A stretch of 33,979 nt of DNA, from NCBI GenBank assembly GCA_017470735.1, contig JAFUYB010000063.1, forward strand, positions 1-33,979. Direction: 5' to 3'. A model generated the notes under the pieces. The model had not been told where the DNA came from and ran no database searches. It was given only the letters and a program-made list of their open reading frames with translations. Positions 1-9,681 of the stretch are shown here, one piece after another. The position numbers and the translations under genes are program-made. Positions within the stretch are counted from its first letter, which is position 1. Each line of letters opens with the position of its first letter. This DNA is from Lachnospiraceae bacterium (GTDB lineage Bacteria; Bacillota; Clostridia; Lachnospirales; Lachnospiraceae).

Positions 1-19
1 GGCGGTTTTTAATATACAT
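1..19 (-). CDS. 5' end of an unidentified gene running off the left edge
   Basis: A minus-strand ATG at 19..17 is followed by five in-frame sense codons (reading MYIKNR) before the window ends. A good ribosome site, GGGAGGTG, lies at 31..24 on the minus strand, four bases before the ATG. A possible -10 (TATAGT) lies further upstream near 70. Too little is visible to name the product. The call rests only on the ribosome site and start, so it may be chance. Confidence 0.3.
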
Positions 20-250
20 GAGCCACCTCCCGATGGAAAGGGGAAGCGCTGCCGCCGTAAATAATCATACTATATTCCTGGTGATGTTCCCATATAAAAA
101 ATGCACAAACTTTCTTTGCGCAGGTAAAAAGCTGGCAAAAAAGCGTTTTTCCTTGCCCTAAACCACTAAATATGGTATGGTTTATTCTGTGTGTCCATGA
201 AATCAAAGCATAGGGCACCGATGCAGGCGGGACAAATCCGGAGGAGCAGT

Positions 251-577
251 ATGGAAGGGCAGGGGAATCAGAGAGAAAGCATCGGCTTCGGTCTGGCGTC
301 GATGATCTGCGGCGCGGCGGCGCTGGTATTTTTCCTTCTGTTCATCAATATTCCGCTGGCAGTGGCGGCGATCGTTCTGGGGATCATCCAGATCGTAAGC
401 CACCGAAAAAAATTATTCGCGATAGTCGGGATAGCGGCAGCGGCAGTCTCGATCATCCTGATGCTGATCGGCTGGGGCATCATCTTCATCGGCTTCTCCG
501 GCGCCGATTCGCAGCTGCTGGAGCAGTTTCAGCAGGATTTACTGCAGCAGTATTACAATGAAGGCCAGACATTGTAG
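251..577 (+). CDS. DUF4190-type small membrane protein
   Basis: A 108-residue protein with a short polar N-terminus, two hydrophobic segments (about residues 12-45 and 55-80) joined by a basic turn (HRKK), and a Gln-rich tail. The pattern GLASMICG, then an isoleucine/alanine-rich helix ending IVLGIIQIV, matches DUF4190 proteins common in Lachnospiraceae. Their function is not known. I chose the ATG at 251 because GGAGG sits six bases upstream. In-frame starts at 191 (GTG), 197 and 221 have no ribosome site and would add a charged extension. The gene is followed after 53 bases by ileS with no terminator between, so co-transcription is likely. Confidence 0.75.
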   Translation: MEGQGNQRESIGFGLASMICGAAALVFFLLFINIPLAVAAIVLGIIQIVSHRKKLFAIVGIAAAAVSIILMLIGWGIIFIGFSGADSQLLEQFQQDLLQQYYNEGQTL

Positions 578-630
578 TTCGGTATGGATATGAGCGTAGT
601 ATATAAGGAAATACAAAGAAAGGAAACCAA

Positions 631-3600
631 ATGTACCAAAAGGTGAACACGGACCTGAACTTCGTCGACCGCGAAAAAGAAGTCGAAAAGTTCTGGAAAG
701 ACAACGGCATCTTTGAAAAATCACTGGAAGAAAGCAAAGGCGGCGAGACCTACATGTTCTACGACGGGCCGCCGACGGCAAATGGCAAGCCGCACATCGG
801 TCATGTGCTGACCCGCGTCATCAAAGACATGATCCCGCGCTACCAGACGATGAAGGGCAAATATGTGCCGCGCAAAGCCGGATGGGATACCCACGGTCTG
901 CCGGTTGAGTTGGAAGTGGAAAAAAAGCTTGGCTTAAACGGCAAAGAGCAGATCGAAGAGTACGGCATGGAGCCGTTCATCAAAGAGTGCAAGGAGTCCG
1001 TCTGGAAATACAAGGGGATGTGGGAGGATTTCTCCGGGACCGTCGGTTTCTGGGCGGACATGGACGATCCCTACATTACCTATGAAGATGATTACATCGA
1101 GTCTGAGTGGTGGGCGTTAAAGGAGATCTGGGACAAGGGGCTTTTGTACAAGGGCTTTAAGGTCGTGCCCTACTGCCCGCGCTGCGGGACGCCGCTGTCG
1201 GCGCAGGAAGTGGCGCAGGGCTACAAGACTTTAAAGGAGCGGTCGGCGATCGTCAAATTTAAGGTCAAGGATGAGGACGCGTATTTTTTGGCGTGGACGA
1301 CGACGCCGTGGACGCTGCCGAGCAATGTGGGCTTGTGCGTAAATCCCAATGAGGCGTATGTCAAGGTCGAAGCGGCTGACGGCTTTACTTATTATCTGGC
1401 AGAAGAGCTGGCGGACACCGTGCTTGGCGGGCTGGCAGACAAGGAAAATACCGGGGCGGCGGAAGACGGCGGAGCCAAAGGGCAGGATGCCAATAAGGTT
1501 CTGGAGCGTTTTACAGGTAAAGATTTAGAATATAAGGAATACGAGCCGCTTTACGAATGCGCGAAGCTTGCGGCGGACAGACAGCATAAAAAAGGATTCT
1601 TCGTCACCTGCGACAACTATGTCACGATGTCAGACGGTACCGGTATCGTCCACATTGCGCCGGCGTTCGGCGAGGACGATGCCAATGTCGGGCGCGCTTA
1701 TGACCTGCCGCTCGTGCAGATGGTCAATGAAAAGGGCGAAATGCTCGACGAGACGCCGTTTGCGGGGATGCGGGCAAAGCCGACCGAAGCCGAGATGAAG
1801 CAGGGCAAAAAGAGCGCCGATCCTGCTGTGCTTGAAGATCTGCGTGACCGGGGGCTATTGTTTGCCGCGCCGAAATTCGAGCATGATTATCCGCACTGCT
1901 GGCGCTGTGACACGCCGCTGATCTACTACGCGCGTGAGTCGTGGTTTATCAAGATGACGGCGGTGCGTGACGATCTGATCAAGAATAATAACACCGTCAA
2001 CTGGATTCCCGAGTCGATCGGCAAGGGCCGTTTCGGCGACTGGCTGGAAAATGTCCAGGATTGGGGCATTTCGCGCAACCGCTATTGGGGCACGCCGCTG
2101 AATATCTGGGAATGCGAGGACTGCGGGCATCAGATGTCGATTGGCAGCCGCAAAGAGCTGGCGGAAGCGTCGGGCAATGACAAGGCACTGACCGTGGAGC
2201 TGCACCGTCCGTACATTGATGAGATTACCTGCGCCTGCCCGAAGTGCGGCAAGACGATGAAGCGCGTGCCGGAGGTGATCGACTGCTGGTTTGATTCCGG
2301 GGCGATGCCGTTTGCGCAGTACCATTATCCATTTGAAAATAAAGAGCTGTTTGAGAAGCAGTTCCCGGCGCAGTTTATTTCCGAGGCGGTCGACCAGACG
2401 CGCGGATGGTTTTATTCGCTGATGGCGGAGTCGACGATCCTGTTTGACAAGTCGCCGTATGAGAATGTCATCGTCCTCGGTCATGTCCAGGACGAGCACG
2501 GGCAGAAGATGTCCAAGTCCAAGGGCAACGCGGTCGATCCGTTTGACGCGTTAGAGACCTACGGCGCGGACGCGATCCGCTGGTATTTCTATATCAATTC
2601 CGCTCCATGGCTGCCGAACCGCTTCCACGGCAAAGCGGTACAGGAGGGACAGCGGAAGTTCCTCGGTACGCTGTGGAATACTTACGCGTTCTTCGTGCTC
2701 TACGCGAATATTGACGATTTTGACGCGACGAAATACACGCTGGATTACGAGAAGCTTTCCGTGATGGACAAGTGGATCCTCTCCAGGCTGCATTCGACGA
2801 TCCGCGAGGTGGATGACGACCTTGGCGGTTACCGGATCCCGGAGGCGGCGAGAGCGTTGGACGGCTTTGTGGACGACTTGTCCAACTGGTATGTCCGCCG
2901 GAGCCGGGAGCGTTTCTGGGCAAAGGGCATGGAGCAGGATAAGATCAATGCCTATATGACGCTTTACACCTGCCTTGTCGATCTGTGCAAGATCGCGGCA
3001 CCGATGATCCCGTTCATGACGGAGGAGATTTACCGGAATCTCGTGGCAGGTATTGATAAAGACGCGCCGGAGAGCATTCACCTTTGCAGGTTCCCTGGGG
3101 TCAGGACGGACTGGATCGACGAGGAGCTCGAAACCAATATGAAGGAGCTTCTAAAGATCGTCGTATTCGGGCGCGCCTGCCGCAATGCGTCAGGGATCAA
3201 GAACCGCCAGCCGATCGCGCGGATGTTTATCAAGGCAGGTAAACAGCTGCCGGATTATTTCATGGAGATCATTGCGGACGAGCTGAATGTCAAGTTGGTG
3301 CAGTTTGCGGATGATGTGTCCGATTATACGACTTATGAGATCAAGCCGAATCTGCCGACGGTCGGTCCGAAGTACGGCAAATTCTTAAAGGGCATTCAGG
3401 AGACGCTTAAGGGCATCGATGGCAATGCGGCCGTGGCGATGCTGAAAAATGACGGGGCGCTCGTGCTGCCGGTAGCGGGCGGCGCAGTGACCGATCCGTT
3501 TGCGGATGGCAGCGGCGCGGCAGGAGGCAGCGATGATATCCGCCTGTTGGAGGAGGATCTGCTGATCACGCAGATCCAGAAGGACGGCTATGTAACGGAT

Positions 3601-3906
3601 GGCGATAATGAAGTGACTGTTGTTTTGGATGTCAACCTGACCGATGAGCTGATCGAGGAAGGGTTTGCAAGAGAAATAGTATCCAAGGTGCAGACGATGC
3701 GAAAGGAAGCGGGCTTTGAGGTGACAGACCACATCAATGTGGGCTTCGAGGGTTCCGATCACATTGCCGGCATATTTGAAAAATGGGGGGATGTGATCGC
3801 GCATGACGTTTTGGCAGAATCTATTTCAGAAGGAGAAAACGGAGGCTATTCCAAAGAGTGGAATATCAACGGAGAGGAGGTCCAACTCTATGTTCAACGA
3901 TGTTAA
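631..3906 (+). CDS. ileS: Isoleucine--tRNA ligase, long eukaryotic-like (type 2) form
   Basis: Class I aminoacyl-tRNA synthetase that charges tRNA-Ile in the cytoplasm. The HIGH signature is at residues 55-58 and KMSKS at about 626-630. The editing (CP1) domain lies between them, with Cys pairs near CPRCG and CWRCD. At 1091 residues it is longer than the usual bacterial type 1 enzyme (about 920). Its start (FVDREKEVEKFW) and GWDTHGLPVE context look like the type 2, eukaryotic-like class, many members of which are poorly inhibited by mupirocin. Two low-complexity Gly/Ala/Asp-rich insertions are visible, near residues 265-290 and near 955-970. The start has AAAGGAAA upstream. No T-box leader is visible in the 53-base gap before it. 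The 3' end overlaps glgP by 17 bases. Confidence 0.95.
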   Translation: MYQKVNTDLNFVDREKEVEKFWKDNGIFEKSLEESKGGETYMFYDGPPTANGKPHIGHVLTRVIKDMIPRYQTMKGKYVPRKAGWDTHGLPVELEVEKKLGLNGKEQIEEYGMEPFIKECKESVWKYKGMWEDFSGTVGFWADMDDPYITYEDDYIESEWWALKEIWDKGLLYKGFKVVPYCPRCGTPLSAQEVAQGYKTLKERSAIVKFKVKDEDAYFLAWTTTPWTLPSNVGLCVNPNEAYVKVEAADGFTYYLAEELADTVLGGLADKENTGAAEDGGAKGQDANKVLERFTGKDLEYKEYEPLYECAKLAADRQHKKGFFVTCDNYVTMSDGTGIVHIAPAFGEDDANVGRAYDLPLVQMVNEKGEMLDETPFAGMRAKPTEAEMKQGKKSADPAVLEDLRDRGLLFAAPKFEHDYPHCWRCDTPLIYYARESWFIKMTAVRDDLIKNNNTVNWIPESIGKGRFGDWLENVQDWGISRNRYWGTPLNIWECEDCGHQMSIGSRKELAEASGNDKALTVELHRPYIDEITCACPKCGKTMKRVPEVIDCWFDSGAMPFAQYHYPFENKELFEKQFPAQFISEAVDQTRGWFYSLMAESTILFDKSPYENVIVLGHVQDEHGQKMSKSKGNAVDPFDALETYGADAIRWYFYINSAPWLPNRFHGKAVQEGQRKFLGTLWNTYAFFVLYANIDDFDATKYTLDYEKLSVMDKWILSRLHSTIREVDDDLGGYRIPEAARALDGFVDDLSNWYVRRSRERFWAKGMEQDKINAYMTLYTCLVDLCKIAAPMIPFMTEEIYRNLVAGIDKDAPESIHLCRFPGVRTDWIDEELETNMKELLKIVVFGRACRNASGIKNRQPIARMFIKAGKQLPDYFMEIIADELNVKLVQFADDVSDYTTYEIKPNLPTVGPKYGKFLKGIQETLKGIDGNAAVAMLKNDGALVLPVAGGAVTDPFADGSGAAGGSDDIRLLEEDLLITQIQKDGYVTDGDNEVTVVLDVNLTDELIEEGFAREIVSKVQTMRKEAGFEVTDHINVGFEGSDHIAGIFEKWGDVIAHDVLAESISEGENGGYSKEWNINGEEVQLYVQRC

Positions 3907-6439
3907 GATTTACGACAGATCCCGCTCGGCGGCGCAGGCAGAGCCCCAGCATATAGATCCGGCGATGGCGGCAGTCGGCGGTGATCAGCCAGATGCGGAG
4001 CTGCTGAAAAAGACGATCAAGAGCAATGTGCGCCGGCTGTACCGCAAGAATTTTGACGAGGCGACGAATCAGGAGCTGTACCAGGCGGTATCGCTTGCGG
4101 TCAAGGATGTCGTGATTGACAACTGGCTGGCGACGCAGAAGGCGATCCATGAGCAGAAGCCGAAGATCGTCTACTATATGTCGATGGAATTTCTGATGGG
4201 ACGGGCGCTCGGCAATATTCTGCTCAATCTGTCCGCTTATCAGAATGTCAAAAAGGCGCTCGACGACCTTGGCATTGACATCAACGCGATTGAGGATGAA
4301 GAGCCGGATCCCGCACTCGGCAACGGCGGTCTCGGACGGCTGGCAGCGTGCTTTTTGGATTCGCTTTCAACGCTCGGTTATGCGGCATACGGCTGCGGTA
4401 TCCGCTACCGCTATGGTATGTTCAAGCAGAAGATTGAAAACGGCTATCAGCGGGAGGTGCCCGATGACTGGCTGAAACACGGCTATCCGTTTGAGCTGAA
4501 GCGTCCGGAGTATTCGTATGAGGTAAAATTCGGCGGCTATGTCCGTATGGACAATGACCCGTCCGGCAAGATCCATGTGTCCCACGAGGGATATTCTTCA
4601 GTCATGGCGGTGCCATACGATATGCCGATCGTCGGCTACAACAACCATGTGGTCAATACGCTGATCATCTGGGACGCGCAGCCGAAGCAGGAGTTTTCGC
4701 TGGATTCGTTTGACCGCGGCGACTACGCAAAAGCGGTCGAGGATGAGAATCTGGCGCGGAATCTGGTCGAAGTGCTCTATCCGAATGACAACCACATTTC
4801 GGGTAAGGAGCTGCGCTTAAAGCAGCAATATTTCTTCGTGTCGGCATCCCTGCAGAGGGCGCTGCAGCGTCATAAAAAGGAATTCGGTTCGCTGTCCACG
4901 CTGCCGGAAAAGGTCGTTTTCCAGATGAATGACACGCATCCGACGCTGACGGTGGCGGAGCTGATGCGCCTGCTGATGGATGAAGAGGGGCTCGGCTGGG
5001 ACGATGCATGGGAGATCACGACCCACTGCGTGGCTTATACGAACCACACGATCATGTCGGAAGCATTGGAGAAATGGCCGATCGAGATTTTCTCTCGACT
5101 GCTTCCGCGTATTTACAACATCGTTGAAGAGATCAACCGCCGGTTCTGCCTTGATATCGAGCGGGAGTTCCCGGGGGATGAGGGCAAGAAGGCCCGTATG
5201 GCGATCGTCCACGACGGACAAGTGCGGATGGCGCATCTGGCGATCGCGGCGTCCTACTCGGTCAATGGCGTGGCACGCCTGCACACCGAGATTCTGAAGA
5301 AGGAATCGCTGAAGGACTTCTACGATATGTATCCGAAGAAGTTCAACAACAAGACCAACGGCATCACGCAGCGCCGGTTCCTGCTGCATGGGAATCCGCT
5401 GCTGGCGGATTGGGTGACTGACCACATTGGGGCGGAGTGGATCACCGATCTGTCACAGATGAAAAAGCTGGCGCTTTACGCGGACGACGAAAAGGCGCAG
5501 CTGGAATTCATGAATATTAAATATAAAAATAAGATCCGTCTTGCTGAGTATATCCAGCAGCACAACGGTGTGGCAGTCAATCCGCGGTCGATCTTTGATG
5601 TACAGGTCAAGCGTCTGCACGAGTACAAGCGCCAGCTGCTGAATATCCTGCATGTGATGTATCTGTACAACCAGATCAAGGAGCATCCGGAGATGGAATT
5701 CTACCCGAGGACATTCATCTTCGGCGCAAAGGCGGCAGCAGGATATGAGATTGCAAAATTAACTATCAAGTTAATAAATAATGTAGCCGCTGTGATCAAC
5801 AACGATTACTCAATCGAGGGCAAGATCAAGGTCGTCTTCATTGAGGACTACAAAGTATCAAATGCTGAATGGATTTTTGCGGCAAGCGATGTATCGGAAC
5901 AGATATCGACGGCCTCTAAGGAAGCCAGCGGCACCGGCAACATGAAGTTTATGTTGAATGGCGCTTTAACAATCGGAACAATGGACGGCGCGACGGTCGA
6001 GATGGTCGAAGAGATGGGCGAGGAGAATGCGTTCATCTTTGGCATGAGCGCTGATGAGGTCATTGCGTTAGAGCAGAACCGCAGCTACAATCCGATGGAT
6101 ATCTTCAACGAGGACCAGGATATCCGCAAGGTGCTGATGCAGCTGGTGAACGGCTTCTATTCGCCGGACAACCCCGAGCTGTTCCGCAAGATCTACAACT
6201 CCCTGCTGAACACGGAGTCGACACAGTACGCGGATACCTACTTTACATTGAAGGATTTCCGTTCGTACGCCGAGGCACAGGCCAAGGTGGAAGAAGCATA
6301 CCGTGATGAGGCAGGCTGGGCGAAGAAAGCCATCCTGAATGTCGCGAATGTCGGCAAGTTCTCATCCGACCGGACGATTCAGGAGTATGTGGATGATATC
6401 TGGCATTTGAACCGGATTACCGTGGCAGAGACTTTTTAA
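3890..6439 (+). CDS. glgP: Glycogen/maltodextrin phosphorylase
   Basis: PLP-dependent phosphorolysis of alpha-1,4-glucans to glucose 1-phosphate. The 849-residue length is normal for the family. Conserved blocks include ALGNGGLGRLAACFLDS near the N-terminal third, the active-site segment NGITQRRFL, VQVKRLHEYKRQ, and the PLP signature EASGTGNMKFMLNGAL with the Schiff-base Lys at about residue 686. The reading frame is open from 3803, but I take the ATG at 3890 because GGAGAGGAGG lies nine bases upstream and the preceding 29 codons look like the ileS shadow. It overlaps the ileS stop by 17 bases, so translation is probably coupled to ileS. No other glycogen genes are in the window, so which glucan it uses is inferred. 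Confidence 0.95.
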   Translation: MFNDVKIYDRSRSAAQAEPQHIDPAMAAVGGDQPDAELLKKTIKSNVRRLYRKNFDEATNQELYQAVSLAVKDVVIDNWLATQKAIHEQKPKIVYYMSMEFLMGRALGNILLNLSAYQNVKKALDDLGIDINAIEDEEPDPALGNGGLGRLAACFLDSLSTLGYAAYGCGIRYRYGMFKQKIENGYQREVPDDWLKHGYPFELKRPEYSYEVKFGGYVRMDNDPSGKIHVSHEGYSSVMAVPYDMPIVGYNNHVVNTLIIWDAQPKQEFSLDSFDRGDYAKAVEDENLARNLVEVLYPNDNHISGKELRLKQQYFFVSASLQRALQRHKKEFGSLSTLPEKVVFQMNDTHPTLTVAELMRLLMDEEGLGWDDAWEITTHCVAYTNHTIMSEALEKWPIEIFSRLLPRIYNIVEEINRRFCLDIEREFPGDEGKKARMAIVHDGQVRMAHLAIAASYSVNGVARLHTEILKKESLKDFYDMYPKKFNNKTNGITQRRFLLHGNPLLADWVTDHIGAEWITDLSQMKKLALYADDEKAQLEFMNIKYKNKIRLAEYIQQHNGVAVNPRSIFDVQVKRLHEYKRQLLNILHVMYLYNQIKEHPEMEFYPRTFIFGAKAAAGYEIAKLTIKLINNVAAVINNDYSIEGKIKVVFIEDYKVSNAEWIFAASDVSEQISTASKEASGTGNMKFMLNGALTIGTMDGATVEMVEEMGEENAFIFGMSADEVIALEQNRSYNPMDIFNEDQDIRKVLMQLVNGFYSPDNPELFRKIYNSLLNTESTQYADTYFTLKDFRSYAEAQAKVEEAYRDEAGWAKKAILNVANVGKFSSDRTIQEYVDDIWHLNRITVAETF

Positions 6440-6489
6440 AAGCGGATTAAATTAAAAGGACGATTTTATAAATAGAGGTAGTGGTGTAA

Positions 6490-8088
6490 ATGACGGACGA
6501 TGCAAATCGTACAAAAGACGGTGACGGTTACGAAAACGCCTGCTATATGTGCCGGCGCCTGGAGAGCTCGGCGGGAAAGCTGATCAAGATTCCGGGAAAT
6601 ATTTACATTTGCAGTGACTGCATGCAAAAGACCTTTGACTCGATGGATGCCCTTGGACTGCAGCAGATGATGCCGCGGACGATGACGGGGCAGCCTAAGC
6701 CGCCGCAGGCAGACAGCCGGGAGGACGGTGCGGCGGCACCGGGGACAGAGGCTGCCGCAGAACCGGAAGGGCAGGAGGGCAGTTCTCCGGATGCCAACGG
6801 CCAGGAAAATGGCGCGGAGAGCAGCTTCAGCTGGGGCAGCATCCCGAATGTCAGTCTGATCAATCTGTCCGATATTTCCAGCTTGTCCAATTTGTTCGGA
6901 AATATGGGCATGAGCATGGTGCAGCCGCAGAAGGTGCGCAGCAAAAAGGCAAAGACAAAAGAAGAGCCAAAAGAAGCGCCGGTTATTGACATTGAAAATA
7001 TTCCGCCACCCCATGAGATTAAGGGCAAGCTTGACGACTATGTGGTCGGCCAAGAGCATGCCAAGCGGGTGATGTCCGTGGCGGTGTACAACCATTACAA
7101 GCGGGTCTTTTCGGCGGATGCCCATGATGCTTCGGCGTCAGGAGACGATTGGGACGATGATGTCGAGATCGAAAAGTCCAATATGCTAATGGTCGGTCCG
7201 ACCGGCTGCGGCAAGACCTATATGGTGCGGACGCTAGCGCGGCTTTTGGATGTGCCGCTCGCGATCACTGATGCGACAAGCCTGACCGAAGCGGGTTACA
7301 TCGGGGATGACATTGAGAGCGTCGTCTCCAAGCTGCTTGCGGCGGCGGATAACGATGTCGAACGCGCGGAAAAGGGCATCATTTTCATCGATGAGATTGA
7401 CAAGCTGGCCAAAAAGCGGAACGCGCACCAGCGGGATGTCAGCGGCGAGTCCGTCCAGCAAGGCATGTTAAAGCTTCTGGAGGGTGCCGAGGTCGAGGTG
7501 CCGGTCGGCGCGTCATCGAAAAACGCGATGGTGCCGATGGCCGTGGTGGATACTTCCAATATTTTATTCATCTGTGGCGGCGCGTTTCCGGATCTGGCGG
7601 ATATTATTAAAGAACGGCTTAATAAATCGTCGTCCATGGGATTTGTTTCTGATTTAAAAGACAAGTACGACGAGGAAAAGGATATTCTCGCGAAGGTGAC
7701 ATCCGAAGATCTGCGGAAATTCGGGATGATACCGGAGTTTTTAGGGCGGATGCCGATCGTCTACGCGCTGGAGGCGCTGGATGAGGAGGCGCTGGTCGCG
7801 GTGCTGACCGAGCCGAAGAACGCGATCACGAGACAGTACAGGAAACTCTTGCAGTACGATGAAGTAGATCTGCAGTTTGAAACCGAGGCGCTTCACGCGA
7901 TCGCGAAGAAGGCGATTGAAAAGAAACTGGGCGCCCGGGGCCTGCGTTCGGTCATCGAGGAATTCATGATGGACATCATGTATGAGATCCCCAAGGATGA
8001 CGATATCGGCACGGTGATCGTGACCAAAGCCTATGTCGAAGGAAACGGGGGACCGCAGATCGTGATGCGCGCTGCAGGAAACGCTTGA
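6490..8088 (+). CDS. ClpX-like AAA+ unfoldase with long linker
   Basis: A 532-residue relative of ClpX, the ATP-driven unfoldase that feeds ClpP. The N-terminal zinc-binding domain has Cys18, Cys21, Cys41 and Cys44. The AAA+ module follows with Walker A GPTGCGKT (about 236-243), pore loop GYIG, Walker B IIFIDEID (about 297-304) and the sensor region KLGARGLRSVIEE. The MGF tripeptide at 383-385 lies where ClpX carries its ClpP-docking IGF loop. Differences from standard ClpX (about 420 residues) are a Pro/Gly/acidic linker of over 100 residues between zinc domain and ATPase, an acidic insertion before Walker A (DDWDDDVE), Cys in Walker A, and SKN in place of the RKH substrate loop. It may be a second, specialised ClpX. 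It starts 50 bases after glgP with a weak GAGG site. Confidence 0.85.
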   Translation: MTDDANRTKDGDGYENACYMCRRLESSAGKLIKIPGNIYICSDCMQKTFDSMDALGLQQMMPRTMTGQPKPPQADSREDGAAAPGTEAAAEPEGQEGSSPDANGQENGAESSFSWGSIPNVSLINLSDISSLSNLFGNMGMSMVQPQKVRSKKAKTKEEPKEAPVIDIENIPPPHEIKGKLDDYVVGQEHAKRVMSVAVYNHYKRVFSADAHDASASGDDWDDDVEIEKSNMLMVGPTGCGKTYMVRTLARLLDVPLAITDATSLTEAGYIGDDIESVVSKLLAAADNDVERAEKGIIFIDEIDKLAKKRNAHQRDVSGESVQQGMLKLLEGAEVEVPVGASSKNAMVPMAVVDTSNILFICGGAFPDLADIIKERLNKSSSMGFVSDLKDKYDEEKDILAKVTSEDLRKFGMIPEFLGRMPIVYALEALDEEALVAVLTEPKNAITRQYRKLLQYDEVDLQFETEALHAIAKKAIEKKLGARGLRSVIEEFMMDIMYEIPKDDDIGTVIVTKAYVEGNGGPQIVMRAAGNA

Positions 8089-8104
8089 ACTTTTCCTTGC
8101 CTTT

Positions 8105-8132
8105 TTGACTGTCTTATGCTAAAGTCTATAGG
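8105..8132 (+). promoter_or_regulatory. Promoter of the cold-shock gene
   Basis: TTGACT (8105-8110) and TATAGG (8127-8132) are separated by 16 bases, 33 bases before the csp start. There is no obvious long cold-shock leader. Confidence 0.6.
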
Positions 8133-8164
8133 ATACTTTTTATATTTCTTTGGAGGAACTAGAA

Positions 8165-8368
8165 ATGAACAAGGGAACAGTGAAGTGGTTCAACAACCAG
8201 AAGGGCTACGGATTCATTTCCGATGAAAATGGCAATGATGTATTTGTGCATTTTTCCGGCCTGAACATGGAAGGCTACAAGACTCTGGAAGAGGGAGCGA
8301 CGGTTGAGTACGAAGTGACCGAAGGCACCAAGGGTCCGCAGGCGACGAATGTTACGGTTATTTCATAA
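8165..8368 (+). CDS. Cold-shock domain protein (CspA family)
   Basis: A 67-residue single cold-shock domain that binds single-stranded RNA/DNA as a chaperone or antiterminator. RNP1 (KGYGFIS) and RNP2 (VFVHFS) are both present, and the start [12 protein letters not shown] is typical. I use the ATG at 8165 because TTTGGAGGA lies a few bases upstream. The in-frame start at 8150 would place five residues before the normal family N-terminus and overlap the ribosome site. The 3' end overlaps the next reading frame by 20 bases. Confidence 0.95.
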   Translation: MNKGTVKWFNNQKGYGFISDENGNDVFVHFSGLNMEGYKTLEEGATVEYEVTEGTKGPQATNVTVIS

Positions 8369-9569
8369 GGATCACGGATCGGGGTTTCGCAATACCTGCT
8401 GCCGCATTTTTTGCGGGAAACGGGGACAGGCGAAGCCCTGTTTCTTAATTTGGGGTATTTTATTCATCTGTTCAGCTTTGCTTTTGGGAGGCTGCTCGCC
8501 GCTTGAGACCGCGTTTGACGGCGTGGAAAAGGGCGTCATTTCGGCTATGATCGGGACGCCAAAGGAAGTGACGAGCGTATCGGAAGACAGGCTTGCTTAT
8601 CAGCAGCTGTCGGAGCATGAACAGGTTTTATATGACCAGATGCTCGACTGTATTCTAAAGCAGGAGGAGGAAGTGCCGCTGTCGACGGTGGACGCAAAGG
8701 AGTGCGACAAGGCATTTTCTGCGGTAATGGCGGACTACGGCGGGCTGTTCTGGGTCAGCGGATATTCTTACCGCACTTACGGCAAGGGTGATGAGACGAT
8801 CGGTTTCGTCTTTGAGCCGTCTTATACAATCTCCCGCGAGGAGCGGGACGAGACGCAGGATAAAATAGATAAAGTGGTCGAGGAATGGCTCGCCGGGCTG
8901 CCTGCGGACGCGGATGATTACACCAAATCCAAATATGTCTTTGAGACATTGATCGACCGCGTGGATTACGATAAAGACAGCCAGAACAACCAGAATATCA
9001 TTTCCGTCTTTTTGGGCGGGGCGACGGTCTGCCAGGGATATGCGGATGCGACCGGGTATCTGCTGCAGCAGCTGTCGATCCCTTCGATGGTCGTGACCGG
9101 AGAAGCGAGAGGCGTTTCACACGCGTGGAATCTGGTGCTTCTGGACGGGGATTATTACTATCTGGATACGACCTGGGGCAACAGCATGTATTTGAATACC
9201 GACGAGGAGACGGTCAAGCATGTCAACTACGCCTATCTGAACATCACGACGGCGGAACTGATGCAGACCCACACGATCGATTCGTCGATAAAGCTTCCGG
9301 ACTGCACGGCGATCACGGACAATTATTTTTCCCGCGAGGGGATGCTGTTTACTTCCTGGGATGAGGACGGGATCGGAATCGCGCTGTCCAACGGTTATTA
9401 CAATATGGAAAAGACCGTTTCGGTGAAGTTTTCGGGGATGGAGCTTTACAACCGGGCAAAGCAGTATTTCATCAACGACGGACATCTGACGGATTACTGC
9501 GAAGGTCTTGAGACCATTACTTATATGGAGAGCAAGGACACCTGCGTGCTGACAGTGGAGTATCCGTGA
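8349..9569 (+). CDS. Transglutaminase-like lipoprotein
   Basis: A 406-residue protein with a hydrophobic segment (about 31-48) ending in a lipobox LLGGC (Cys49), so it is probably a membrane-anchored surface lipoprotein. A transglutaminase/protease-like core shows the Cys-His-Asp triad: Cys228 in VCQGYAD, His258 in SHAWN and Asp273 in YLDTTWG. In this family the core acts as a cysteine protease or cell-wall related enzyme; the substrate here is unknown. The only usable start in frame is the ATG at 8349, inside the csp gene, with no clear ribosome site. That gives an unusually long, Cys-rich 30-residue region before the hydrophobic helix. Either translation is coupled to csp termination or a rare start codon is used. 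Confidence 0.8.
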   Translation: MLRLFHKDHGSGFRNTCCRIFCGKRGQAKPCFLIWGILFICSALLLGGCSPLETAFDGVEKGVISAMIGTPKEVTSVSEDRLAYQQLSEHEQVLYDQMLDCILKQEEEVPLSTVDAKECDKAFSAVMADYGGLFWVSGYSYRTYGKGDETIGFVFEPSYTISREERDETQDKIDKVVEEWLAGLPADADDYTKSKYVFETLIDRVDYDKDSQNNQNIISVFLGGATVCQGYADATGYLLQQLSIPSMVVTGEARGVSHAWNLVLLDGDYYYLDTTWGNSMYLNTDEETVKHVNYAYLNITTAELMQTHTIDSSIKLPDCTAITDNYFSREGMLFTSWDEDGIGIALSNGYYNMEKTVSVKFSGMELYNRAKQYFINDGHLTDYCEGLETITYMESKDTCVLTVEYP

Positions 9570-9681
9570 ATAAGCGTACTGGCGGTGCGTCGACGCCAAT
9601 GCTGTCAAGGGCAATTCAGGCAAGTAATAAAGTCCATTTTTTTGGAATCGGCTGCACAAGTATAGTGAGGGGAGCAACACC

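Noticed and set aside
578-630. Possible T-box riboswitch ahead of ileS
   Set aside because: The gap is only 53 bases and lacks the conserved T-box and specifier stem. The region before the DUF4190 gene also shows none.
1855-2499. 214-codon minus-strand frame inside ileS
   Set aside because: Antisense shadow of a well-supported gene, with no start context and a His/Arg-rich composition.
4817-5425. 202-codon minus-strand frame inside glgP
   Set aside because: Same pattern: antisense shadow without independent signals.
8393-8412. CCGCA...TGCGG hairpin as a terminator between csp and the lipoprotein gene
   Set aside because: The Ts form the loop, not a tail after the stem, and the sequence lies within the lipoprotein frame.
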